A stretch of DNA of 33,163 nucleotides from Planctomycetota bacterium (GTDB lineage Bacteria; Planctomycetota; UBA11346): assembly GCA_007693455.1 (NCBI GenBank), contig REDP01000155.1, positions 1-33,163 of the forward strand. Direction: 5' to 3'. Each line of letters starts with the position of its first letter. Position 1 is the first letter of the stretch. Below, piece after piece: positions 1-6,708 of this stretch. A program made the position numbers and the translations under genes. A model generated the notes under the pieces. That model was not told where the DNA came from, did not search any database, and was given only the letters and a program-made list of their open reading frames with translations.

Positions 1-307
1 CGGTCGAGAGCGGCTTTTCATTACCCTTGAACTCTCCTTCATCGTGTGTCTCGGTAGCATGGTCATCATTGGTGTACGCCGTGACCGTATTGGAGGCCGC
101 GGCATCTCCTTCGCCTTGCTGAGAAAGATCCTCTGTATCGCCTGATGATTCTTGGTTCAGGGTAGTGGGTTCTTCAGAGTCAGATTCATCATGTGGCGAT
201 GGGTGATGGGATGGACTGCGTGAGCAGGCGGCAAACAGCACGGTTACTGCTAGAGCGAGAGTGGTCAGGCAGATGACATTGATCACGGAGGTGGGATGCG
301 GTTTCAT
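1..307 (-). CDS. Putative lipoprotein, N-terminal part (runs off the window)
   Basis: An open frame on the minus strand starts at ATG 305-307 and is still open at base 1, giving about 102 residues. The N-terminus is a lipoprotein-type signal peptide: Lys2, then a hydrophobic stretch at about residues 8-27 ending LFAAC, with the candidate lipidated Cys28. After Cys28 the chain is low-complexity and polar, rich in Ser, His, Glu, Asp and Thr, as in the flexible linker that follows many lipoprotein anchors. The aliphatic residue of the lipobox is at -4 rather than -3. I recognise no domain in the part present. The gene is divergent from the rhodanese operon, with about 165 bases between the two starts. 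The start and signal peptide are fairly clear; the function is unknown. Confidence 0.7.
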   Translation of the reverse strand, partial: MKPHPTSVINVICLTTLALAVTVLFAACSRSPSHHPSPHDESDSEEPTTLNQESSGDTEDLSQQGEGDAAASNTVTAYTNDDHATETHDEGEFKGNEKPLST

Positions 308-407
308 GCCTGAATTTTGTCATTGTCTGATGGGTGGTGCAATGAGAACTTAGGGGGCTGCCTGGATTGCGGGTGACATTATGCTGTGGTTCGTGAAAAA
401 GCAGTCA

Positions 408-433
408 TTGACATTCCTATAGCGGAATATAAG
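408..433 (+). promoter_or_regulatory. Candidate promoter and operator of the rhodanese/CoADR operon
   Basis: A perfect TTGACA lies at 408-413. It is overlapped by the inverted repeat ATTCC-N6-GGAAT (413-428), which can also be read as ATTC-N8-GAAT. The -10 element is uncertain: TATAAG at 428-433 is only 14 bases away. From memory, ATTC-N8-GAAT matches the core described for persulfide-sensing ArsR-family repressors of the SqrR/BigR type, which control rhodanese-like genes. The identification is inference; the palindrome and its position over the -35 box are seen directly. Confidence 0.45.
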
Positions 434-472
434 ACTACAGTATAAAGCTAACCAATGAAGGAGTATAAAGCC

Positions 473-1060
473 ATGGCCACCGGATCGCTTCCCACAATAA
501 GCTCGCAGGAACTAGCGCGTCAGTTGCAACAATCCCCTGCACCACTGTTGATTGATGTGCGTACTCCTGGTGAGTACGCTGGGGTGCATGTGGCAGGAAG
601 TATTAATCTTCCCTTGCATGCTCTCAAACCAGAGGATCTGCGCGAGCAATTCCCAGATCGAGATATTGCTGTGCTCTGTCAGGCAGGGCAGCGTGCGGCA
701 CAGGCCCAAAAAACCTTGCAACAGTCGGGGATTGAGGGTGTTGTATGTGTTGAGGGAGGTATTCAGGCCTGGATAAACGCCGATCTGCCCGTAGAGCGTG
801 GTAAGGGCGTTATTCCTCTTGATCGACAAATGCAGATTGTTGTTGGACTTTTGATTATAGTTGGCACGGCCCTTGGTTTTTGGCTGCACCCCTATTGGTT
901 GATCGTCCCTGGCTTTGTTGGACTAGGGCTGTTTAATGCTGGATTGACTGGGTTTTGTCCAATGGCGGTGTTCTTAGCAATTATGCCATGGAATCGTTCA
1001 TCCACTTCATGCGGTGTACGTAGCTGTAGTACGGGCGATACTGCTCATCGTTCAGAGTAG
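473..1060 (+). CDS. Membrane-anchored rhodanese (YgaP-like sulfurtransferase)
   Basis: This 195-residue protein has a single rhodanese domain (about residues 8-115, with LIDVRTPGEY and the active loop CQAGQRA, catalytic Cys69). Two C-terminal membrane helices follow (about 118-170) with the TGFCPMA motif of the YgaP/DUF2892 tail. It would carry persulfide sulfur at the inner membrane. The start at 473 is preferred over an upstream ATG at 455 because AAGGAG lies nine bases before 473 and actually overlaps the earlier start. It is followed after 32 bases by a CoA-disulfide-reductase/rhodanese fusion, so the pair probably form a sulfane-sulfur operon. A role in selenium transfer is conceivable from the neighbourhood but not shown. 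The last 20 residues, after the membrane part, are Ser/Thr/Cys-rich and unassigned. Confidence 0.9.
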   Translation: MATGSLPTISSQELARQLQQSPAPLLIDVRTPGEYAGVHVAGSINLPLHALKPEDLREQFPDRDIAVLCQAGQRAAQAQKTLQQSGIEGVVCVEGGIQAWINADLPVERGKGVIPLDRQMQIVVGLLIIVGTALGFWLHPYWLIVPGFVGLGLFNAGLTGFCPMAVFLAIMPWNRSSTSCGVRSCSTGDTAHRSE

Positions 1061-1092
1061 ATTGTTGCTGCGTAAAAAGGGAGGTTATGAGT

Positions 1093-2772
1093 ATGACGAC
1101 GACTATTATTGTTGGTGGTGTGGCAGGGGGAGCCTCATGTGCCGCACGTTTGCGCCGTTTGGATGCGCATCACCGCATTATTATTGTTGAGCGCGGACCG
1201 CATGTGAGTTTTGCCAATTGTGGTTTGCCGTATTATGTGGGTTCGGTCATTGATGATGAGCGCAAATTATTAGTGACCTCGCCGCAGTCGTTGACGGACC
1301 GTTTTGCCCTGGATGTTCGGGTACATACTGAAGCTACCCATATTGATGCACAGCAGCGTCTTATAACCCTTCATGACTTGGCAACAGGACGTACTTACCA
1401 AGAGTCCTACGATAATGTGGTGTTGTCCCCAGGTGCGGCACCGCTGCGCCCTCCCTTTCCTGGCCATGATTTGCCCCAGGTGTACACCATTCGTAATGTC
1501 CCCGATGCCATGCGAGTGCGGCAGGTCATTGATGCCAATGCAGCTCAACCCTTGCGCGCAGTAGTGGTGGGCGGTGGATTTATTGGTATGGAGATGGCCG
1601 AAAACCTTCGTCATCGCGATGTGACCGTTGATTTGATTGAGGGGAGTGAGCAGATTATGCCTCCTTTAGATCGCGATATGGCGGGCCTCCTGCAGACCCA
1701 GGCTGAGGCCCACGGGGTGCGTATTCATTTGCGGCATATGCTCAGTGGTGTCTTTTCCCTGGCATCTGGTGGCGTCCGCGTTGAGGCCACGGGAGCAGAT
1801 GGCGAAGCGCTCCATGTAGAGGCGGATATGGTGGTTTTGGCCATTGGTGTGCGTCCCGAAAGCAGCCTTGCCAAAGCTGCTGGCTGCGACCTTGCTGAGC
1901 GGGGCCATATTATTGTCGATGCGCAGATGCGCACCAGTCAGGAGCATATCTTCGCGGTTGGAGATGCGGTGCAGATCCGCGATGTAGTAAGTGGGCAACC
2001 AACTGCCGTTCCCTTGGCGGGGCCAGCAAATCGTCAGGGACGTGTGGCCGCTGATGTGATAGTGGGACGGTCGGGACGTTCCGCACAATTTCGCGGCACC
2101 CAAGCCACAGCTGTTTTAGGTGCTTTCGGACTGACCGCAGCAACCACAGGCCTTTCTCTTAAGCAGTGTCGTAGCTATGGTATCGAACATGCTGTGGTCC
2201 GCTTGCATCCAGGAGATCACGTTGGGTATTACCCAGGCGCTACCCCGATCCACTTACAATTGTGCTTTCATCCCCGCACACGGCGTATTCTTGGTGCTCA
2301 GGCAGTGGGGGAGCACGGTGTTGATAAACGCATAGATGTCATTGCTATGGCCATCCAAATGCAGGCCACGGTTGATGATCTGGCAGAAAGTGAACTGTGC
2401 TATGCGCCGCAATTTGGCGCAGCGAAGGACGCAGTTAACTTAGCCGGAATGATTGCAGCCAATCATTGTGATGGGATTGCTCCAGTGGTCGAGATTGAAT
2501 CCCTCGATAGTTCTCAAGATCTCGTGGTTGATGTGCGGCCAGAGCCGATGCAGCCAGCGGCGTGCTGGCCACAGGCGCAGCATATTCCTCTGACCCAATT
2601 ACGTGATCGTATGCACGAACTCCCCAAAGATCGCCCCTTAGCAATTCTTTGTAACGTAGGTCAAACCGCCCATAATGCTACCTGCCTGCTCCGGCAACAC
2701 GGTTTTGATGCGCGCACCATTACTGGGGGTGAGCGCAGTTTGGGGCTCCTTGGCGCTTGTCAGGAGACCTAG
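1093..2772 (+). CDS. CoA-disulfide reductase with C-terminal rhodanese domain (CoADR-Rhd)
   Basis: A flavin- and NAD(P)H-dependent disulfide/persulfide reductase of 559 residues. The FAD-binding motif IIVGGVAGGASCAARLRR is at the N-terminus. The single redox cysteine is in SFANCGLPYYVG, Cys43, the same number as in the classical CoADR family. A second nucleotide-binding fold begins near AVVVGGGFIGMEMAE (about 160-175). VFAVGDA-type FAD contact and the dimerisation domain follow. Residues from about 470 form a rhodanese domain with the loop CNVGQTA (Cys520). Such fusions reduce CoA polysulfide/persulfide. The start at 1093 has GGAGG eight bases upstream; an ATG at 1087 would be only two bases from it. 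The stop shares the palindrome CTAG with the convergent selD stop. Symbols vary for this family, so none is given. Confidence 0.93.
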   Translation: MTTTIIVGGVAGGASCAARLRRLDAHHRIIIVERGPHVSFANCGLPYYVGSVIDDERKLLVTSPQSLTDRFALDVRVHTEATHIDAQQRLITLHDLATGRTYQESYDNVVLSPGAAPLRPPFPGHDLPQVYTIRNVPDAMRVRQVIDANAAQPLRAVVVGGGFIGMEMAENLRHRDVTVDLIEGSEQIMPPLDRDMAGLLQTQAEAHGVRIHLRHMLSGVFSLASGGVRVEATGADGEALHVEADMVVLAIGVRPESSLAKAAGCDLAERGHIIVDAQMRTSQEHIFAVGDAVQIRDVVSGQPTAVPLAGPANRQGRVAADVIVGRSGRSAQFRGTQATAVLGAFGLTAATTGLSLKQCRSYGIEHAVVRLHPGDHVGYYPGATPIHLQLCFHPRTRRILGAQAVGEHGVDKRIDVIAMAIQMQATVDDLAESELCYAPQFGAAKDAVNLAGMIAANHCDGIAPVVEIESLDSSQDLVVDVRPEPMQPAACWPQAQHIPLTQLRDRMHELPKDRPLAILCNVGQTAHNATCLLRQHGFDARTITGGERSLGLLGACQET

Positions 2773-3818
2773 GCAGGGACAGAGGAAAGAATCTCAACGT
2801 GGGTGGGTCCCTCGACAACCTCGCCGATAATCGCTGCGACGGTATCCCCTCCAGCATGGAGGTCAGCGAGAAGATCCTGCACTTGTTCCTGTGCCACAGC
2901 CATCAAAAGACCGCCGCTGCTTTGCGGATCGCAGGCTGCATGCCGCTGTATGGGGTCAAGATCTTGATCAAGCCGCAGGCGTTCGCCGGCGTAACGAGGA
3001 TTACCATGATCGCCACGTGTCAGACAGCCAGCGGCAATAGCATCGGCCAAACCGGGAAGTAAGGGAAGCCTAGGGCCATAGATGCGCAGATGTGCTGCAC
3101 TGGCGCTAGCGAGTTCAGCGGCATGCCCCACTAGGCCGAAGCCAGTGATATCAGTCGCAGCCCGAATCTGGTAGCGATGGAGGCAAGAGCCAGCATGGGC
3201 ATTGAGGCGGGTTAAACTCGCCGCCAAGGCCTGGGCTCCGGTTGTATCCAAACAGTCTTTTTTGAGGGCGGTGGCAAGAATGCCAGTGCCCAGGGCTTTG
3301 CTGAGGATCAAAGCATCTCCAGGCCTGGCCCCACCATTGGTGATGGCAGATTGCCCCGGCTCAAGTCGTCCAGTAATGGCCAAACCGAAACTCATTTGCT
3401 CGCAGCGAATGCTATGGCCGCCAATAATCGGGCAGGCGGCTTGCGCGCAGATATCGGCTGCCCCTTGCAGTACCTGGGTCAATACCTCGGCCCCCAGGGA
3501 CTCGGGATAATGGACAATGCTCAGGGCGTAGAGGGGGCTTGCGCCCATGGCATAGATATCGGAAAGAGCATTGGCCGCCGCCGCCGCACCGTAGGTGTAG
3601 GGATCATCAACGATGGGGGTAAAAAAATCGGTGGTGGCCACTAGTGCACTGCCATCGGCTTGGGCAAAGACGCCAGCATCATCGCTATCGCCAAACCCAA
3701 CCAACACGCGCTCATCCTGCGGCCAGGTAATCTGTCGCAGGACCTGTTGCAGAAATACCGGGTCAACTTTGGCGGCACAGCCGGCACAGCTGACCGTTTG
3801 GGTGAGTTTGGGGCTCAT
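2769..3818 (-). CDS. selD: Selenide, water dikinase (selenophosphate synthetase)
   Basis: SelD makes selenophosphate from selenide and ATP, the donor for selenocysteine and selenouridine. The 349-residue product has the normal length. The N-terminus holds the catalytic pair Cys14 and Lys17 in CAGCAAK (Cys17/Lys20 in E. coli), so this is the Cys form, not a selenoprotein. GFGDSDDAG, ATTDFFTPIVDDP and GGHS provide the ATP/metal-binding aspartates and glycines. The open frame extends upstream through the tRNA gene to 3947, but the SelD family starts at MSPKLT, with AAAGGG upstream of ATG 3816-3818. It lies 43 bases after the mature 3' end of tRNA-Sec on the same strand and downstream of the transporter, so the group forms a selenium locus. 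It ends in a four-base overlap with the convergent reductase gene. Confidence 0.96.
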   Translation of the reverse strand: MSPKLTQTVSCAGCAAKVDPVFLQQVLRQITWPQDERVLVGFGDSDDAGVFAQADGSALVATTDFFTPIVDDPYTYGAAAAANALSDIYAMGASPLYALSIVHYPESLGAEVLTQVLQGAADICAQAACPIIGGHSIRCEQMSFGLAITGRLEPGQSAITNGGARPGDALILSKALGTGILATALKKDCLDTTGAQALAASLTRLNAHAGSCLHRYQIRAATDITGFGLVGHAAELASASAAHLRIYGPRLPLLPGLADAIAAGCLTRGDHGNPRYAGERLRLDQDLDPIQRHAACDPQSSGGLLMAVAQEQVQDLLADLHAGGDTVAAIIGEVVEGPTHVEILSSVPA

Positions 3819-3861
3819 GGGGATGCCCTTTATGTATGATAGGGTAGGGGAGAAACAGCTA

Positions 3862-3955
3862 TGGCGGGAAAGGATGGGAGTCGAACCCACCTGGGATGCA
3901 GGCACCCCATCACGGCTTTGAAGGCCGGAGGCCGCACCGGCGACCACCCTTCCCC
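3862..3955 (-). tRNA. selC: tRNA-Sec, anticodon UCA
   Basis: Read on the minus strand, the molecule has an 8-bp acceptor stem (GGGGAAGG with CCTTTCCC, one G-U). A 6-bp D stem GGTCGC/GCGGCC has a four-base loop. The anticodon loop is CTTCAAA, with TCA at bases 3919-3921. A long variable arm runs from TGGGGTGC to GCATCCCA. The T arm is GTGGG-TTCGACT-CCCAT, the discriminator is G and an encoded CCA lies at 3862-3864. The long acceptor, 6-bp D stem and UCA anticodon together are diagnostic of selenocysteine tRNA. The anticodon stem has four clear pairs and a C-U mismatch at its outer end. It sits between the transporter permease gene and selD, on the same strand as both. Confidence 0.95.
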
Positions 3956-3958
3956 ATC

Positions 3959-4004
3959 TTCAGCTGCTGAACATGCTATAATCTCCGCAGGGAATGCGGT
4001 GCAA
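3959..4004 (-). promoter_or_regulatory. Candidate tRNA-Sec promoter with overlapping opposite-strand -10 and palindrome
   Basis: On the minus strand TTGCAC (3999-4004) and TATAGC (3975-3980) are 18 bases apart, a plausible but weak promoter for tRNA-Sec. The same bases read on the plus strand give TGCTATAAT (3974-3982), a perfect extended -10 pointing away from the tRNA. Between the -10 and the tRNA 5' end is the 13-base palindrome TTCAGC-T-GCTGAA (3959-3971), which could be an operator or a processing hairpin. Cotranscription from the upstream operon is the alternative source of the tRNA. Confidence 0.35.
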
Positions 4005-4023
4005 TGTGGGATTAGGCCACACT

Positions 4024-4117
4024 CCCAGGGCGGCGCAAAGCTCACCTTGGGTAAGGAATTACCGCTTCGCGGCGTATGCTTTTAGCGCAGAAAGCGCCCA
4101 TTGAGGGCGTTTTCTGC
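4024..4117. repeat. Composite three-hairpin element, copy 1
   Basis: Three stem-loops lie in a row: A (4024-4051, CCCAGGG...CCTTGGG), B (about 4062-4072, CCGC-TTC-GCGG) and C (4087-4117, a 13-bp stem with one G-U and loop ATTGA). Hairpins A and C recur in the same order at 33080-33161. Hairpin A shares CCCAGGGC and CAAAGCT with its partner, and hairpin C shares 26 identical bases with the reverse complement of the other copy. Hairpin C also resembles a weak bidirectional terminator (CGCCC/GGGCG flanked by A and T runs) and would follow the permease gene on the minus strand. The 70 bases between hairpin C and the permease stop hold nothing else I recognise. Confidence 0.6.
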
Positions 4118-4186
4118 TGGCCGATTGGGAGAGTGGTGTTTCCAGGGGAAGGGGCTTTGAATCGCCCTTGCCGCACTCAGATAGTC

Positions 4187-4996
4187 TCATGCGGCAACCA
4201 TGCGTTTGCGCAGGAAACTACTGCACCAATCGACGAGAATAACCAGGGCGAGAATGATCAGAATGAGTGCCGATAGTTCCTGGTATTTGAGTACCCGTTG
4301 GGCAATAATAATTTCTGAGCCAATGCCGCCTGCACCAATAATGCCCAATACCACAGCGGCACGGATATTGCATTCCCAGCGAAACAAAGTGACATCTATC
4401 AGCTGCGGCCAGACCTGGGGAATCACTCCGTGGGTAATAACTTGAAAACGATTGCCGCCGCAACTGCGCACTGCCATAAGGGGTTCGGGTTGTGCGTGTT
4501 CCATGATTTCGTGATAAAATTTCCCCAGCATGCCGGCGCTGTGGATCATGAGTGCCACACAGCCTGCCACCATACCTGGGCCCAATAGGATGACTAAACC
4601 AATGGCTAAAAGTAGTTCTGGGATGGTGCGCAAGCCTCCCAGGAAGCTGCGCACAGGCGCCGGCAGTAAGCGATGTGGCGAGAGGCCGCGCGCCGCCAAC
4701 AGGGCCATGGGAACCGCTAAGACAACGCCGCCAGCAGTTCCCACGACAGACATGATCAGCGTATCCCTAAGAGGCTGGAGCCAATGCCTGGAAAATGGAC
4801 TAAAATCAGGGGGTAGGGTTTGTTGTATCAAAAAATCCAGACGACCGAGCAGGCGCCAGAATAGCCGCACGTCGAGCATGCCGCTGGCCCAGGCGCAGGT
4901 AATGACCACCCCGGTAAGCCCCAGAATGGTCACCAGGGTGCGTATGCGCTGCCAGAAAAGGATGCGCCATTGGCGCTGCCAGGGGGGCTGTGTCAT
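4187..4996 (-). CDS. ABC transporter permease, PhnE-like (probable selenium oxyanion uptake)
   Basis: A polytopic inner-membrane protein of 269 residues with hydrophobic segments near residues 20-40, 78-101, 125-155, 213-232 and 240-262. The permease EAA-type loop is recognisable around residues 170-195 (AVRSCGGNRFQVITHG followed by P). It belongs to the phosphonate/phosphite transporter permease family. It begins directly after the stop of the binding-protein gene (TAG-ATG), so translation is coupled. Position beside tRNA-Sec and selD suggests selenate/selenite-type uptake rather than phosphonate, and there are no C-P lyase or phosphonatase genes nearby. The substrate is inferred from context only. 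Confidence 0.88.
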   Translation of the reverse strand: MTQPPWQRQWRILFWQRIRTLVTILGLTGVVITCAWASGMLDVRLFWRLLGRLDFLIQQTLPPDFSPFSRHWLQPLRDTLIMSVVGTAGGVVLAVPMALLAARGLSPHRLLPAPVRSFLGGLRTIPELLLAIGLVILLGPGMVAGCVALMIHSAGMLGKFYHEIMEHAQPEPLMAVRSCGGNRFQVITHGVIPQVWPQLIDVTLFRWECNIRAAVVLGIIGAGGIGSEIIIAQRVLKYQELSALILIILALVILVDWCSSFLRKRMVAA

Positions 4997-5884
4997 CTAT
5001 CGATAATCCGCCACCGTTTTTTCCAGCTCGCGCACAATATCGTAGTCCTGATCACTCACTGGGCCAAAGCCATCGGCCTGCATGGCTGCCAGGATATCGG
5101 CATCATCCAATTGCAGAAAGGCATCGCGAATGGCTCTTTGCAGGGCAGGGGATAAATCCGAACGCATGGTCCACGGATATTGCGGGTAGGACGGACTTTC
5201 CGCAATCACCACGGCGTGCTGCGGGTCAATGCTGCCTTGTTCCACCAGGCGCGTATAGATGCCTACCGACATCCCGCCAGCAGCTACATTCCCTGTCGCT
5301 ACATTCATCGCTACGGCATCATGGGACCCTAAAAAAACTTCATTGTAGTCATGGCGCGGCCGGAGATTTTCAGCCAAGAGCATGCGTTTCGGGATCAGAT
5401 GACTCGAAGTGGACCCGGGATCGCCATAGGCCATGGTTTTCCCAGCAATATCGCTGATGGTACGCACCCCGCTGTCGGGATTGGCTATAATAATACCGGT
5501 GTAGGTAGTACTCCCGCCGCGTTTTTTAGCGGCAAAGGGTTCAATATGGGTGCCAGCATCTTTGCATACGATGTAGGTGGCAGGGCCAAAATAGGCCAGG
5601 TGCAAATGCCCCGAACGCATGGCCTCCACCATAATGCCATAGTCATGGTGGACCACCAACTCCACTTGGCGTTGCAAGCGTTCTTGCAAAAAGTTTTTGA
5701 GTCCATCATGCAGGCGGAGGATTTCTGCCGGATCTTCATCGGGTAAGAGCGCCACCACTAGCGTTTCCGGCTCAAGATTGCCTTCGGCTTGCGGCGGCGT
5801 ACCGATGCCATCGGGGTCGCTAGAACAAGCCATGCTCACATACAAAATTATGAGTAGCATACTGGTAAATGCGAAGGTGCGCAT
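4997..5884 (-). CDS. ABC transporter substrate-binding lipoprotein, PhnD-like (putative selenate/selenite binder)
   Basis: A periplasmic binding protein of 295 residues. The signal peptide ends VSMAC with Cys20 as probable lipid anchor (aliphatic residue at -4). The PhnD-family core is clear: VVALLPDEDP, the segment MRSGHLHLAYFGPATYIV, IIIANPDSGVRTISDIAGKT and YGDPGSTSSHLIPKRML. I recall a defined clade of this superfamily annotated as a putative selenate-binding component because it co-occurs with selD, and this gene's context fits it. GTG 5891-5893 would overlap the previous stop. ATG 5882-5884 is preferred because GGAG lies eight bases upstream. It is the third of four tightly spaced genes. 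Phosphonate or phosphite binding cannot be excluded from sequence alone. Confidence 0.88.
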   Translation of the reverse strand: MRTFAFTSMLLIILYVSMACSSDPDGIGTPPQAEGNLEPETLVVALLPDEDPAEILRLHDGLKNFLQERLQRQVELVVHHDYGIMVEAMRSGHLHLAYFGPATYIVCKDAGTHIEPFAAKKRGGSTTYTGIIIANPDSGVRTISDIAGKTMAYGDPGSTSSHLIPKRMLLAENLRPRHDYNEVFLGSHDAVAMNVATGNVAAGGMSVGIYTRLVEQGSIDPQHAVVIAESPSYPQYPWTMRSDLSPALQRAIRDAFLQLDDADILAAMQADGFGPVSDQDYDIVRELEKTVADYR

Positions 5885-5889
5885 AGGGA

Positions 5890-6708
5890 TCACTCCATGG
5901 GGATGAGGTGGTGACGGGTCGGGGCAAATACGGGCGGGGGAGCGGCGAGGCTGTGATCGGATTGTTGTGGGTGGTCATTCCCGTAAATCTGGTGGAGATC
6001 GTTGTGGTGTAAGGCAGCCGGAGGCCCATCAAAACAGATACGTCCTTGGCGTAGACCAATAATGCGATCCGCCCAGGATTGCGCCGCCTCCACCTGATGC
6101 AGGCTGACCAGTAAGGCCCGTTGTGGATCGTCGCTTAAGAGCGTGCCCAAAAGCTGTAAAATATCTCGCCCCGTTTGTGGATCGAGACTGGCAATGGGTT
6201 CATCGGCCAGCAGTACCCGAGGGTGCTGCAGGAGAGCGCGGGCAATGCCTACGCGCTGGCGTTGTCCGCCGGAGAGTTGGCGTACCGGACGATGTGCCAG
6301 GGTGCTCAAGCCCACCCGCTCCAAGGCGGCAAAGGCCGCGGTAATATCGGCACGAGGCCACCACCAGCAACTACCCCAGATGCTGCGCCTGCCCAGGCGC
6401 CCCAAGAGCACATGCCACAGGGCGCTTTTGCGAGGAATCAGCGCGTGATCTTGAAATACCATACTCACCTGGCACCGCCATTGCCGAGAATTGGCTGTGC
6501 GCAACTGGGGATCGTCGCTGTAGATCGTGCCCTGCTGCGGCTCTTGCAACTGCGCCAATACACGCAATAGACTTGATTTTCCCGCACCACTGGGGCCCAG
6601 AAGAACGGTGCGTTGACCTGGTGAGAGATGCAGATCCACCCCATCCACCGCAGCGTGTTCGCTACCAGGGTAGCGCACCTGAATGCCCTGGGCGCTGATG
6701 ATACTCAT
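5890..6708 (-). CDS. ABC transporter ATP-binding protein, PhnC-like
   Basis: A 272-residue ATPase with Walker A GPSGAGKS (38-45), Q-loop Gln86 (VFQDH), signature LSGGQ (145-149), Walker B VLLADEP (165-171) and switch His204 in VSLHQ. It energises the permease encoded two genes downstream. Compared with PhnC, the helical region has a Trp-rich insertion (GSCWWWPRAD, near 112-121) where PhnC also carries an extended loop. About 40 residues after the D-loop region form a polar His/Pro-rich tail. It overlaps the desulfurase gene by ATGA and is followed after five bases by the binding-protein start, so the four genes form one operon. Confidence 0.93.
   Translation of the reverse strand: MSIISAQGIQVRYPGSEHAAVDGVDLHLSPGQRTVLLGPSGAGKSSLLRVLAQLQEPQQGTIYSDDPQLRTANSRQWRCQVSMVFQDHALIPRKSALWHVLLGRLGRRSIWGSCWWWPRADITAAFAALERVGLSTLAHRPVRQLSGGQRQRVGIARALLQHPRVLLADEPIASLDPQTGRDILQLLGTLLSDDPQRALLVSLHQVEAAQSWADRIIGLRQGRICFDGPPAALHHNDLHQIYGNDHPQQSDHSLAAPPPVFAPTRHHLIPME

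Noticed and set aside
3819-3947. An in-frame 43-residue N-terminal extension of SelD
   Set aside because: It is the antisense-free but non-coding readthrough of tRNA-Sec. SelD homologues start at the later ATG, which has its own AAAGGG.
4062-4074. CCGCTTCGCGGCG resembles part of an integron attC site
   Set aside because: The R and L core sites (GTTRRRY and its partner) are missing and there is no integrase or cassette; it is only a GC hairpin.
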